A stretch of 64,000 nucleotides of DNA, taken from contig NZ_CP083350.1 in NCBI RefSeq assembly GCF_020035535.1, positions 2,924,501 through 2,988,500 on the forward strand, in the 5' to 3' direction. Below are positions 18,501-27,421 of the stretch, in pieces. Within the stretch, counting starts at the first letter, position 1; the number at the start of each line of letters is the position of its first letter. The notes beneath the pieces were generated by a model. The model saw only the letters and a list, made by a program, of their open reading frames with translations. It had not been told where the DNA came from and made no database searches. This stretch comes from Ensifer adhaerens (lineage in GTDB: Bacteria > Pseudomonadota > Alphaproteobacteria > Rhizobiales > Rhizobiaceae). Both the position numbers and the translations under genes were made by a program.

Positions 18501-21500
18501 CCGTCCGTCACCGTGTAGTTGCCGGTGACCGGAACAGATGCGCCGACCGTCGCAGCATCCGCCTTGAACTCGTAGCTGCCGTCCGCCTTCACCCGGATCT
18601 CGCCTGCACCGACGTCGATCCATCCAGACCAGCCGCTGACCGCGTCGAACGCACCGACAGCAGCTCCATTGATCTGCGTCAGCGTTGCACCATCCGCACC
18701 AGCCGCAAAGTCGAACGAACCGGCAATCGTCGTGCCTTCAGCAACAGACCCGCCGGCTTCGTTCGAAGCCAAAGGCGCATCGTCGTTGAAGTTGACCGTC
18801 AGCGTGCCGTTGGCAACCGAGCTGTCGGCGTCCGTCACGGTGTAGCCGAGGCCGACCGAGACGGTGTCCTCGCCGTTCGGACCGGCCGTATGCAGCACAT
18901 TGTCCTTCAGTTCGACCGTATAGGCACCCGTCGCCGCATTCGTCACGGTCACCGTGAACAGAACGCCGCGCGGACCCGTCGCCGTCAGGATGTTGCCGCT
19001 CCAGCTGTAGTTGACCGTCTCCTGGCCGACCGTGCCGCTCGTGCCATGCAGACCGGCAAACGAGAAGCCGTTCGCACCCGCGCCGTCCAGACCGACGCTG
19101 CCGCCGAGCGTGCCCGAGAAGCTCGCCGCAGCGGCATCCGGGGCCGGGTTGGCGCCGGCAAGACCGTCATCGTCGACATTCGCAGACGCCACACCGCCCG
19201 TCGGCTTGTTGGCATCCGTCACCGAGAAGCCGAAGTTTGCCGTCGACGTGTCACCGTCGCCGTCCGTCACCGTGTAGTTGCCGGTGACCGGAACAGATGC
19301 GCCGACCGTCGCAGCATCCGCCTTGAACTCGTAGCTGCCGTCCGCCTTCACCCGGATCTCGCCTGCACCGACGTCGATCCATCCAGACCAGCCGCTGACC
19401 GCGTCGAACGCACCGACAGCAGCTCCATTGATCTGCGTCAGCGTTGCACCATCCGCACCAGCCGCAAAGTCGAACGAACCGGCAATCGTCGTGCCTTCAG
19501 CAACAGACCCGCCGGCTTCGTTCGAAGCCAAAGGCGCATCGTCGTTGAAGTTGACCGTCAGCGTGCCGTTGGCAACCGAGCTGTCGGCGTCCGTCACGGT
19601 GTAGCCGAGGCCGACCGAGACGGTGTCCTCGCCGTTCGGACCGGCCGTATGCAGCACATTGTCCTTCAGTTCGACCGTATAGGCACCCGTCGCCGCATTC
19701 GTCACGGTCACCGTGAACAGAACGCCGCGCGGACCCGTCGCCGTCAGGATGTTGCCGCTCCAGCTGTAGTTGACCGTCTCCTGGCCGACCGTGCCGCTCG
19801 TGCCATGCAGACCGGCAAACGAGAAGCCGTTCGCACCCGCGCCGTCCAGACCGACGCTGCCGCCGAGCGTGCCCGAGAAGCTCGCCGCAGCGGCATCCGG
19901 GGCCGGGTTGGCGCCGGCAAGACCGTCATCGTCGACATTCGCAGACGCCACACCGCCCGTCGGCTTGTTGGCATCCGTCACCGAGAAGCCGAAGTTTGCC
20001 GTCGACGTGTCACCGTCGCCGTCCGTCACCGTGTAGTTGCCGGTGACCGGAACAGATGCGCCGACCGTCGCAGCATCCGCCTTGAACTCGTAGCTGCCGT
20101 CCGCCTTCACCCGGATCTCGCCTGCACCGACGTCGATCCATCCAGACCAGCCGCTGACCGCGTCGAACGCACCGACAGCAGCTCCATTGATCTGCGTCAG
20201 CGTTGCACCATCCGCACCAGCCGCAAAGTCGAACGAACCGGCAATCGTCGTGCCTTCAGCAACAGACCCGCCGGCTTCGTTCGAAGCCAAAGGCGCATCG
20301 TCGTTGAAGTTGACCGTCAGCGTGCCGTTGGCAACCGAGCTGTCGGCGTCCGTCACGGTGTAGCCGAGGCCGACCGAGACGGTGTCCTCGCCGTTCGGAC
20401 CGGCCGTATGCAGCACATTGTCCTTCAGTTCGACCGTATAGGCACCCGTCGCCGCATTCGTCACGGTCACCGTGAACAGAACGCCGCGCGGACCCGTCGC
20501 CGTCAGGATGTTGCCGCTCCAGCTGTAGTTGACCGTCTCCTGGCCGACCGTGCCGCTCGTGCCATGCAGACCGGCAAACGAGAAGCCGTTCGCACCCGCG
20601 CCGTCCAGACCGACGCTGCCGCCGAGCGTGCCCGAGAAGCTCGCCGCAGCGGCATCCGGGGCCGGGTTGGCGCCGGCAAGACCGTCATCGTCGACATTCG
20701 CAGACGCCACACCGCCCGTCGGCTTGTTGGCATCCGTCACCGAGAAGCCGAAGTTTGCCGTCGACGTGTCACCGTCGCCGTCCGTCACCGTGTAGTTGCC
20801 GGTGACCGGAACAGATGCGCCGACCGTCGCAGCATCCGCCTTGAACTCGTAGCTGCCGTCCGCCTTCACCCGGATCTCGCCTGCACCGACGTCGATCCAT
20901 CCAGACCAGCCGCTGACCGCGTCGAACGCACCGACAGCAGCTCCATTGATCTGCGTCAGCGTTGCACCATCCGCACCAGCCGCAAAGTCGAACGAACCGG
21001 CAATCGTCGTGCCTTCAGCAACAGACCCGCCGGCTTCGTTCGAAGCCAAAGGCGCATCGTCGTTGAAGTTGACCGTCAGCGTGCCGTTGGCAACCGAGCT
21101 GTCGGCGTCCGTCACGGTGTAGCCGAGGCCGACCGAGACGGTGTCCTCGCCGTTCGGACCGGCCGTATGCAGCACATTGTCCTTCAGTTCGACCGTATAG
21201 GCACCCGTCGCCGCATTCGTCACGGTCACCGTGAACAGAACGCCGCGCGGACCCGTCGCCGTCAGGATGTTGCCGCTCCAGCTGTAGTTGACCGTCTCCT
21301 GGCCGACCGTGCCGCTCGTGCCATGCAGACCGGCAAACGAGAAGCCGTTCGCACCCGCGCCGTCCAGACCGACGCTGCCGCCGAGCGTGCCCGAGAAGCT
21401 CGCCGCAGCGGCATCCGGGGCCGGGTTGGCGCCGGCAAGACCGTCATCGTCGACATTCGCAGACGCCACACCGCCCGTCGGCTTGTTGGCATCCGTCACC

Positions 21501-24500
21501 GAGAAGCCGAAGTTTGCCGTCGACGTGTCACCGTCGCCGTCCGTCACCGTGTAGTTGCCGGTGACCGGAACAGATGCGCCGACCGTCGCAGCATCCGCCT
21601 TGAACTCGTAGCTGCCGTCCGCCTTCACCCGGATCTCGCCTGCACCGACGTCGATCCATCCAGACCAGCCGCTGACCGCGTCGAACGCACCGACAGCAGC
21701 TCCATTGATCTGCGTCAGCGTTGCACCATCCGCACCAGCCGCAAAGTCGAACGAACCGGCAATCGTCGTGCCTTCAGCAACAGACCCGCCGGCTTCGTTC
21801 GAAGCCAAAGGCGCATCGTCGTTGAAGTTGACCGTCAGCGTGCCGTTGGCAACCGAGCTGTCGGCGTCCGTCACGGTGTAGCCGAGGCCGACCGAGACGG
21901 TGTCCTCGCCGTTCGGACCGGCCGTATGCAGCACATTGTCCTTCAGTTCGACCGTATAGGCACCCGTCGCCGCATTCGTCACGGTCACCGTGAACAGAAC
22001 GCCGCGCGGACCCGTCGCCGTCAGGATGTTGCCGCTCCAGCTGTAGTTGACCGTCTCCTGGCCGACCGTGCCGCTCGTGCCATGCAGACCGGCAAACGAG
22101 AAGCCGTTCGCACCCGCGCCGTCCAGACCGACGCTGCCGCCGAGCGTGCCCGAGAAGCTCGCCGCAGCGGCATCCGGGGCCGGGTTGGCGCCGGCAAGAC
22201 CGTCATCGTCGACATTCGCAGACGCCACACCGCCCGTCGGCTTGTTGGCATCCGTCACCGAGAAGCCGAAGTTTGCCGTCGACGTGTCACCGTCGCCGTC
22301 CGTCACCGTGTAGTTGCCGGTGACCGGAACAGATGCGCCGACCGTCGCAGCATCCGCCTTGAACTCGTAGCTGCCGTCCGCCTTCACCCGGATCTCGCCT
22401 GCACCGACGTCGATCCATCCAGACCAGCCGCTGACCGCGTCGAACGCACCGACAGCAGCTCCATTGATCTGCGTCAGCGTTGCACCATCCGCACCAGCCG
22501 CAAAGTCGAACGAACCGGCAATCGTCGTGCCTTCAGCAACAGACCCGCCGGCTTCGTTCGAAGCCAAAGGCGCATCGTCGTTGAAGTTGACCGTCAGCGT
22601 GCCGTTGGCAACCGAGCTGTCGGCGTCCGTCACGGTGTAGCCGAGGCCGACCGAGACGGTGTCCTCGCCGTTCGGACCGGCCGTATGCAGCACATTGTCC
22701 TTCAGTTCGACCGTATAGGCACCCGTCGCCGCATTCGTCACGGTCACCGTGAACAGAACGCCGCGCGGACCCGTCGCCGTCAGGATGTTGCCGCTCCAGC
22801 TGTAGTTGACCGTCTCCTGGCCGACCGTGCCGCTCGTGCCATGCAGACCGGCAAACGAGAAGCCGTTCGCACCCGCGCCGTCCAGACCGACGCTGCCGCC
22901 GAGCGTGCCCGAGAAGCTCGCCGCAGCGGCATCCGGGGCCGGGTTGGCGCCGGCAAGACCGTCATCGTCGACATTCGCAGACGCCACACCGCCCGTCGGC
23001 TTGTTGGCATCCGTCACCGAGAAGCCGAAGTTTGCCGTCGACGTGTCACCGTCGCCGTCCGTCACCGTGTAGTTGCCGGTGACCGGAACAGATGCGCCGA
23101 CCGTCGCAGCATCCGCCTTGAACTCGTAGCTGCCGTCCGCCTTCACCCGGATCTCGCCTGCACCGACGTCGATCCATCCAGACCAGCCGCTGACCGCGTC
23201 GAACGCACCGACAGCAGCTCCATTGATCTGCGTCAGCGTTGCACCATCCGCACCAGCTGCAAAGTCGAACGAACCGGCAATCGTCGTGCCTTCAGCAACA
23301 GACCCGCCGGCTTCGTTCGAAGCCAAAGGAACGTCGTCCGAGACCGAGACGTTGACCGTGCCCTCGGCCGTGTCGCCGTCCGTGTCGGAGGCGATCACCT
23401 TGACCGCGCCGAGGCTCGCAAGGTCGTCGGCGTCGATGCCGGGATGGCTGGCGTAATTGTCGTTCAGCGTCGCCGTTACCGTCGCGCTGTCGCCGCTGCG
23501 CACCAGGTCGAGGGTCACGATCGCAACACCACCGGCACGGCCGACGATCTGCGTGTCGGAGACGCGTTCCCAGGTCAGCGAACCCGTCAGGCCGCTGGTG
23601 TCGCCGAAGGCGATCTTGGCGATCGCGTCCGAGCCCGCATTAAAGCCGATCGTGCCGGCGCTCGTCGTCGAGCCCGGGGTCGAGCCGTCGGCAAGGTTCT
23701 GGTCGTCGAGCGTCAACGAGGCCGAGGCGGATGCCGGATCTACCGTCGGGCCGGCGCCGTCGGTCACCGTGATCGTCTGGCTGTCGCTCGTTGTGTCACC
23801 ATCGGCGTCCGTCGCCGACAGCGAGAAGGTGACGTTGACGCCAGCCGGATTGTTGAGGTTGCTGGCCGCGTCGAATGACCAGGTCTTGTCGGAATTGACC
23901 GTCAGCGTGCCTTCGGCAAGCTTGAAGACTACAGACTGACCCGCCGTCAGTGTCAGGATCTGCGTCGTGTTGCCGACCGTGACGTTCACCGTGCTGACGC
24001 CGTCGGCACCCGCCGTCAGCGTCCAGTTGCCGGCAAGCGACTGACCTTCGACTACATTCGAAGTCTCCGGATCCGTGATGCCGATCACCGGCATATCGTC
24101 GGAGACCGATACGTTGACCGTGCCCTGGGCCGTGTCGCCATCCGTGTCGGAAGCGATCACCTTGACCGCGCCGAGGCTCGCAAGGTCGTCGGCGTCGATG
24201 CCGGGATGGCTGGCGTAATTGTCGTTCAGCGTCGCCGTCACCGTCGCGCTGTCGCCGCTGCGCACCAGGTCGAGGGTCACGATCGCAACACCACCGGCAC
24301 GGCCGACGATCTGCGTGTCGGAGACGCGTTCCCAGGTCAGCGAACCCGTCAGGCCGCTGGTGTCGCCGAAGGCGATCTTGGCGATCGCGTCCGAGCCCGC
24401 ATTAAAGCCGATCGTGCCGGCGCTCGTCGTCGAGCCCGGGGTCGAGCCGTCGGCAAGGTTCTGGTCGTCGAGCGTCAACGAGGCCGAGGCGGATGCCGGA

Positions 24501-25900
24501 TCTACCGTCGGGCCGGCGCCGTCGGTCACCGTGATCGTCTGGCTGTCGCTCGTTGTGTCACCATCGGCGTCCGTCGCCGACAGCGAGAAGGTGACGTTGA
24601 CGCCAGCCGGATTGTTGAGGTTGCTGGCCGCGTCGAATGACCAGGTCTTGTCGGAATTGACCGTCAGCGTGCCTTCGGCAAGCTTGAAGACTACAGACTG
24701 ACCCGCCGTCAGTGTCAGGATCTGCGTCGTGTTGCCGACCGTGACGTTCACCGTGCTGACGCCGTCGGCACCCGCCGTCAGCGTCCAGTTGCCGGCAAGC
24801 GACTGACCTTCGACTACATTCGAAGTCTCCGGATCCGTGATGCCGATCACCGGCACGTCGTCGACGACATCGATGCGCAGCGTCGCCGCACCGGTTGCGC
24901 CATCACTGTCCGTGACGGTCAGATTGAAAACATCGCGGTCCTGTTCGACGTTCGTGCCGACACCGGGCCCGGAAACTGGGCTGGTCAGCTCGTAGGTATA
25001 TTGCGCCACGCCGGTGACCGGATCATAGGCAGTGATGGTCAGCACGCCGAACAGGCCGGCGACCGACTGGCCGACGAGGCCGCCGATTGCGAAAGTCTGG
25101 CCATTGATCGTCAGGCTGGAGACATCGCCGAGGCCATCCGGGTCAGAAATCGTAAAGAAGCCGTTGACCGAGGCGCTGCCATCGCCGGCGCGCGATCCGC
25201 CCGCGAGACCGGCTTCATCGACCTGCCGATCGCTCACAATGATGCCGCTCGGGTCGCTGCTGCCACCATCAGGGGTGATCGACGGATTGTCATTCGGATC
25301 GAGCGTGAAAGGTAGAAGCTCGGTCGCCTCAAGTGTCGGAAAATCCAGCGACGTCGGCGGCAGCAGATCGATGACCGGGCCGGCCTGACCGATATCGCCA
25401 TTCTCGTCAGAGAAGCCGCCGCCGCTGCTCTGGTTCGACACCACGCTGATGCTGCCGTCCGGACCTGCTGCGACGTTGATGCCGTTTTCGCCGAGCACGG
25501 CAACCAGGGTTTCCCGCGGAATTTCGGCGTCGCCAATGACGAAGGTCGGAACCTTCAATGCGGCGTTGTGAATAGTGATCGTCGAGCCGTCCGGCTGCTC
25601 CAAAACGATATCGGTACCGACGACCTTGATCTTCTCGATCGACGCGCCCGCGGGCAAATGCACCACGTTAGAGGCGTCCGCGGTGACCGTCGCCGGCATT
25701 GGTGGCGTCTGAGGTGCGGTCTCGGCGCTTTTCACCGGCGCTCCGGTTGCCGGGTCGACGAGCTGAGGTTCTCCCTCCGCTCCAGTCGCTGCCTGTGCCA
25801 CCAATCGGTCAGCCTTGCCATCCGGCGCGTTGCGGAACTCGATTGCCTCTGCCTGCGTAGCGGCGGCTTCGTTGGAAATTGCGGTGCCTTCGGTTGCCAT
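15581..25900 (-). CDS. Giant RTX adhesin with tandem repeats, type I secreted (LapA-like)
   Basis: ~3,439-residue surface protein. Residues 1-165: N-terminal module resembling the retention region of LapA-type adhesins, with a VAAG motif at 143-146 before a Ser/Gly-rich linker. Residues ~166-346: a first VCBS/Ig-like unit. Residues 347-854: two 254-residue repeats. Residues 855-2878: eight 253-residue repeats (each with EGTTIAGSFDFAAGADG). Residues ~3160-3330: RTX calcium-binding nonapeptides (GGxGxDxLYG). The C terminus has the hydrophobic/acidic type I secretion signal. Start ATG 25900 has GAGGGG at 7 nt. The protease and secretion genes beside it support a role in biofilm or root attachment. 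Confidence 0.93.
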   Translation of the reverse strand: MATEGTAISNEAAATQAEAIEFRNAPDGKADRLVAQAATGAEGEPQLVDPATGAPVKSAETAPQTPPMPATVTADASNVVHLPAGASIEKIKVVGTDIVLEQPDGSTITIHNAALKVPTFVIGDAEIPRETLVAVLGENGINVAAGPDGSISVVSNQSSGGGFSDENGDIGQAGPVIDLLPPTSLDFPTLEATELLPFTLDPNDNPSITPDGGSSDPSGIIVSDRQVDEAGLAGGSRAGDGSASVNGFFTISDPDGLGDVSSLTINGQTFAIGGLVGQSVAGLFGVLTITAYDPVTGVAQYTYELTSPVSGPGVGTNVEQDRDVFNLTVTDSDGATGAATLRIDVVDDVPVIGITDPETSNVVEGQSLAGNWTLTAGADGVSTVNVTVGNTTQILTLTAGQSVVFKLAEGTLTVNSDKTWSFDAASNLNNPAGVNVTFSLSATDADGDTTSDSQTITVTDGAGPTVDPASASASLTLDDQNLADGSTPGSTTSAGTIGFNAGSDAIAKIAFGDTSGLTGSLTWERVSDTQIVGRAGGVAIVTLDLVRSGDSATVTATLNDNYASHPGIDADDLASLGAVKVIASDTDGDTAQGTVNVSVSDDMPVIGITDPETSNVVEGQSLAGNWTLTAGADGVSTVNVTVGNTTQILTLTAGQSVVFKLAEGTLTVNSDKTWSFDAASNLNNPAGVNVTFSLSATDADGDTTSDSQTITVTDGAGPTVDPASASASLTLDDQNLADGSTPGSTTSAGTIGFNAGSDAIAKIAFGDTSGLTGSLTWERVSDTQIVGRAGGVAIVTLDLVRSGDSATVTATLNDNYASHPGIDADDLASLGAVKVIASDTDGDTAEGTVNVSVSDDVPLASNEAGGSVAEGTTIAGSFDFAAGADGATLTQINGAAVGAFDAVSGWSGWIDVGAGEIRVKADGSYEFKADAATVGASVPVTGNYTVTDGDGDTSTANFGFSVTDANKPTGGVASANVDDDGLAGANPAPDAAAASFSGTLGGSVGLDGAGANGFSFAGLHGTSGTVGQETVNYSWSGNILTATGPRGVLFTVTVTNAATGAYTVELKDNVLHTAGPNGEDTVSVGLGYTVTDADSSVANGTLTVNFNDDAPLASNEAGGSVAEGTTIAGSFDFAAGADGATLTQINGAAVGAFDAVSGWSGWIDVGAGEIRVKADGSYEFKADAATVGASVPVTGNYTVTDGDGDTSTANFGFSVTDANKPTGGVASANVDDDGLAGANPAPDAAAASFSGTLGGSVGLDGAGANGFSFAGLHGTSGTVGQETVNYSWSGNILTATGPRGVLFTVTVTNAATGAYTVELKDNVLHTAGPNGEDTVSVGLGYTVTDADSSVANGTLTVNFNDDAPLASNEAGGSVAEGTTIAGSFDFAAGADGATLTQINGAAVGAFDAVSGWSGWIDVGAGEIRVKADGSYEFKADAATVGASVPVTGNYTVTDGDGDTSTANFGFSVTDANKPTGGVASANVDDDGLAGANPAPDAAAASFSGTLGGSVGLDGAGANGFSFAGLHGTSGTVGQETVNYSWSGNILTATGPRGVLFTVTVTNAATGAYTVELKDNVLHTAGPNGEDTVSVGLGYTVTDADSSVANGTLTVNFNDDAPLASNEAGGSVAEGTTIAGSFDFAAGADGATLTQINGAAVGAFDAVSGWSGWIDVGAGEIRVKADGSYEFKADAATVGASVPVTGNYTVTDGDGDTSTANFGFSVTDANKPTGGVASANVDDDGLAGANPAPDAAAASFSGTLGGSVGLDGAGANGFSFAGLHGTSGTVGQETVNYSWSGNILTATGPRGVLFTVTVTNAATGAYTVELKDNVLHTAGPNGEDTVSVGLGYTVTDADSSVANGTLTVNFNDDAPLASNEAGGSVAEGTTIAGSFDFAAGADGATLTQINGAAVGAFDAVSGWSGWIDVGAGEIRVKADGSYEFKADAATVGASVPVTGNYTVTDGDGDTSTANFGFSVTDANKPTGGVASANVDDDGLAGANPAPDAAAASFSGTLGGSVGLDGAGANGFSFAGLHGTSGTVGQETVNYSWSGNILTATGPRGVLFTVTVTNAATGAYTVELKDNVLHTAGPNGEDTVSVGLGYTVTDADSSVANGTLTVNFNDDAPLASNEAGGSVAEGTTIAGSFDFAAGADGATLTQINGAAVGAFDAVSGWSGWIDVGAGEIRVKADGSYEFKADAATVGASVPVTGNYTVTDGDGDTSTANFGFSVTDANKPTGGVASANVDDDGLAGANPAPDAAAASFSGTLGGSVGLDGAGANGFSFAGLHGTSGTVGQETVNYSWSGNILTATGPRGVLFTVTVTNAATGAYTVELKDNVLHTAGPNGEDTVSVGLGYTVTDADSSVANGTLTVNFNDDAPLASNEAGGSVAEGTTIAGSFDFAAGADGATLTQINGAAVGAFDAVSGWSGWIDVGAGEIRVKADGSYEFKADAATVGASVPVTGNYTVTDGDGDTSTANFGFSVTDANKPTGGVASANVDDDGLAGANPAPDAAAASFSGTLGGSVGLDGAGANGFSFAGLHGTSGTVGQETVNYSWSGNILTATGPRGVLFTVTVTNAATGAYTVELKDNVLHTAGPNGEDTVSVGLGYTVTDADSSVANGTLTVNFNDDAPLASNEAGGSVAEGTTIAGSFDFAAGADGATLTQINGAAVGAFDAVSGWSGWIDVGAGEIRVKADGSYEFKADAATVGASVPVTGNYTVTDGDGDTSTANFGFSVTDANKPTGGVASANVDDDGLAGANPAPDAAAASFSGTLGGSVGLDGAGANGFSFAGLHGTSGTVGQETVNYSWSGNILTATGPRGVLFTVTVTNAATGAYTVELKDNVLHTAGPNGEDTVSVGLGYTVTDADSSVANGTLTVNFNDDVPSIQSISNAYMANGVGALEGVINATPGADGIAIYKIDSVNGLPSGWSASGTGTGQVLVKDNLGNDVYRLTTNADGTYQLEQLKERPGTPVTIEAANQFKNSPSYSYDFGFAKFTVINNNNGQPVFNGTTSQTGGNEFGVGNTAFTVGESFKIQFDNFVSTISLQLGKVSNPGVLRFTVRDGLGSEKEIDVQVASGQTSVTIPQSAVGFKFNYVEVLGLNQAGSANDIDLAFKTVSYTETVAATDLTLTFGIVGRDQDGDLSNSSTLTFVSDGHTTTDNTITGSAQDDVIYGGVGNDTLNGGNGNDVIYASTGNDKIDGGAGVDLLDLSDATGPVTFTLVQSSSDAFVNLTSVGLGNETYKNMEGVKGSDFNDTLNGSSSNDVLMGGAGNDTLYGNDGDDLLFGGIGDDTLYGGNGADTLYGGTGDDTLYGGVGNDLLNGGSGSDHMTGGAGADTFVIDSDSLLPGIDDVITDYKYAEGDSVDLTALLGNLPSGTALQDNFVRVQDAGGGNANLQVDTDGSAGGGTWHTVAVLENFQVSSDVVKVLFNENGTKTPQDVH
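17267..23338. repeat. Eight 759-bp tandem repeats inside the adhesin gene
   Basis: Eight consecutive in-frame copies of a 759-bp (253-codon) unit, 6,072 bp in all; unit edge at the Asp-Asp codons of DDxPLASNEAGG. Inner copies look identical base for base. The copy at 17.3-18.0 kb (the protein's C-terminal end) differs at a few silent sites (for example near 17410, 17442 and 17552) and the copy at the other end has a silent change near 23259. This level of identity points to recent homogenisation or amplification, and copy number may vary between cells or be miscounted in assembly. Confidence 0.97.
23339..24862. repeat. Two 762-bp tandem repeats inside the adhesin gene
   Basis: Two in-frame copies of a second unit of 762 bp (254 codons), beginning DDVPVIGITDPETSNVVEG and ending before the next Asp-Asp. 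They differ at only a few bases, such as AEG versus AQG codons and Val versus Met at the junction. This unit is distinct in sequence from the neighbouring 759-bp unit though of nearly the same length, so both probably form similar multi-domain blocks on the adhesin stalk. Confidence 0.95.
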
Positions 25901-26416
25901 AGAAATACCCCTCGACCTTTGCGGGCAAGAAAACACCAAGCTTTTTGGATCGCAATCGGCCCCAGACAGATAAGCGAAAAACAGCATACTATGTTATGCC
26001 AATACCCAAAATTGGTGAGCTTAGTACAATTTTAGTATTTCTGGTCGTCGGTCCCTAACCATGCGTCGTGTGGGCCGATGGCGACTCGGCAAGGTGCCCC
26101 CGAAATCGCGCTCCAACACCTCAGTCATCCGTTGGAGTTCGGGCGCGCGTTCATATCGTTGCAGGTAGCCAAGGAGAGATCGGCGAAACAAACGGGCGTG
26201 ATCAGCAACCGCCGCGACAGGCCGGCAATGACGATGTCGCCGGTGTACTTGCAAGCCCTGCCGACGACCTGATCCAAAAGAATACATAAGTATAGAATTT
26301 GAATAAAATTTTATGCAAAACGTATTGGTGCGAGACATACTAAATAATACATGCCGCTTTACCAGCGTTTTTCTTTTCGTTCGTACAGTGTCCTCACGAA
26401 ACCGAGAGACACGGCA
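25901..26416. promoter_or_regulatory. Divergent promoter region between adhesin and LapG-like genes
   Basis: 516 bp without a convincing gene. The parts next to the two genes are AT-rich (25975-26040 and 26280-26360), as expected for two divergent promoters. At 26005-26017 lies CCCAAAATTGGTG, whose exact reverse complement occurs at 33067-33079 upstream of the secretion operon. The middle (26060-26260) is GC-rich and has weak coding character on - (frame 26021-26284), but no ribosome site or known family. Confidence 0.55.
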
Positions 26417-27343
26417 ATGAACAAGAAAAGCTGGCAGCACTGCGGAAAATACCTGAAGACTTCGGCTTTCGCGTTCGGCCTGGTGGCGCTGTCTGCGACG
26501 TCATCCGTTCAGGCGGGCCAGTCCGGTATGCTGCACCCCGGTCTCTTCCAGCAGATGCTGAGCATGGCCAGCCCTTTGGCTGCCATCGCCACCGAGACGC
26601 TCAATACCTTGTCGAAGGAAGCTTCCGAGGCGTTGAAGAGCCAGCAGGTCCAGAAGGTGGCGGTGGCTGCGCGCCCAGGCATCAGCAGTCAGGCACCCGT
26701 TGCATCGGAGCCCACCGCCGTGTTCCATTCGGTCGCCTTCCGCGTTTCTTCCATCCCTGTGGCCCGCAAATGGAAGACCGTCTATCCAGCGGTCGTAGCA
26801 GCGGATTTCAACCACTGTGCGCAGGAGAGCGGCTGCGCCGCCCGCGGCATTCTCGGCAAGGCGATCGAAAAAGCCAAGGAACTCGCATTCCGCCAGAAGA
26901 TCAGCGGTATCAACCGCACTGTGAACCGAATTGTGCGCTACGTACCGGACGCTGAAAACTACGGTGCGAAGGACTACTGGGCAACGCCGGATGAGATTCT
27001 GGCCCGCGGCAAGGGTGACTGCGAAGACTATGCCATCCTGAAGATGGCTGCCCTGAAAGCCGCCGGGTTGCCGTCTGAGGCCATGTCGATCGTGGTGCTT
27101 CGCGATGTCCGGCGCAACCTCTATCACGCCGTACTCGCCATCACGACGAGCCAGGGACACTTCATCCTCGACAACCTAAGTGACGAGGTGAAGCTCGATC
27201 GTGCGCTTCCGAGCTATCAGCCGCTGTTTTCGGTGAGCGCCGATCGCTCGTGGATCCATGGCATCAAGACCACCGACGACAAGGTCGCGTCTGCCGCACC
27301 TCTTGCAGACGTCATGCCCGGTGAAGGCATTGCCATCCGCTAA
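26417..27343 (+). CDS. LapG-type periplasmic transglutaminase-like cysteine protease
   Basis: 308-residue secreted protease of the bacterial transglutaminase-like (BTLCP, Peptidase C93) family. Signal peptide ends near AxA at residue 33 (SSVQA). The catalytic triad is readable: Cys202 in KGDCEDYA, His237 in LYHAVL and Asp252 in FILDNL. Pseudomonas LapG cuts the N-terminal retention module of LapA after a di-alanine and releases the adhesin; calcium is needed. Start ATG 26417 is chosen because the signal peptide follows directly. Divergent from the giant adhesin and next to its secretion operon, so the adhesin is the likely substrate. No lapD was found in the window. Confidence 0.9.
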   Translation: MNKKSWQHCGKYLKTSAFAFGLVALSATSSVQAGQSGMLHPGLFQQMLSMASPLAAIATETLNTLSKEASEALKSQQVQKVAVAARPGISSQAPVASEPTAVFHSVAFRVSSIPVARKWKTVYPAVVAADFNHCAQESGCAARGILGKAIEKAKELAFRQKISGINRTVNRIVRYVPDAENYGAKDYWATPDEILARGKGDCEDYAILKMAALKAAGLPSEAMSIVVLRDVRRNLYHAVLAITTSQGHFILDNLSDEVKLDRALPSYQPLFSVSADRSWIHGIKTTDDKVASAAPLADVMPGEGIAIR

Positions 27344-27421
27344 AGGTCGTCCCTAAACGTCGACGGCTTCACTCTCCATCAACGCTTCAGCCGTTCTCGC
27401 GACAGGCTGCCCACCGAACGC

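Noticed and set aside
17267..23338. CRISPR-like or satellite interpretation of the tandem repeats
   Set aside because: Units are 759 bp, in frame, without spacers, and encode adhesin domains; no cas genes are present.
17372..23878. A 2,168-codon open frame on + opposite the adhesin gene
   Set aside because: It is the antisense of the repeat array: one 253-codon unit without stops repeated eight times is stop-free by construction. Composition is Arg-rich and there is no ribosome site; the - frame has recognisable domains and a start with GAGGGG.
26021..26440. Possible - strand gene in the adhesin/protease divergent region
   Set aside because: Its first third is antisense to the protease signal peptide and AT-rich promoter DNA; no ribosome site for the internal ATG near 26284 and no known family. 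Some coding-like composition remains unexplained.
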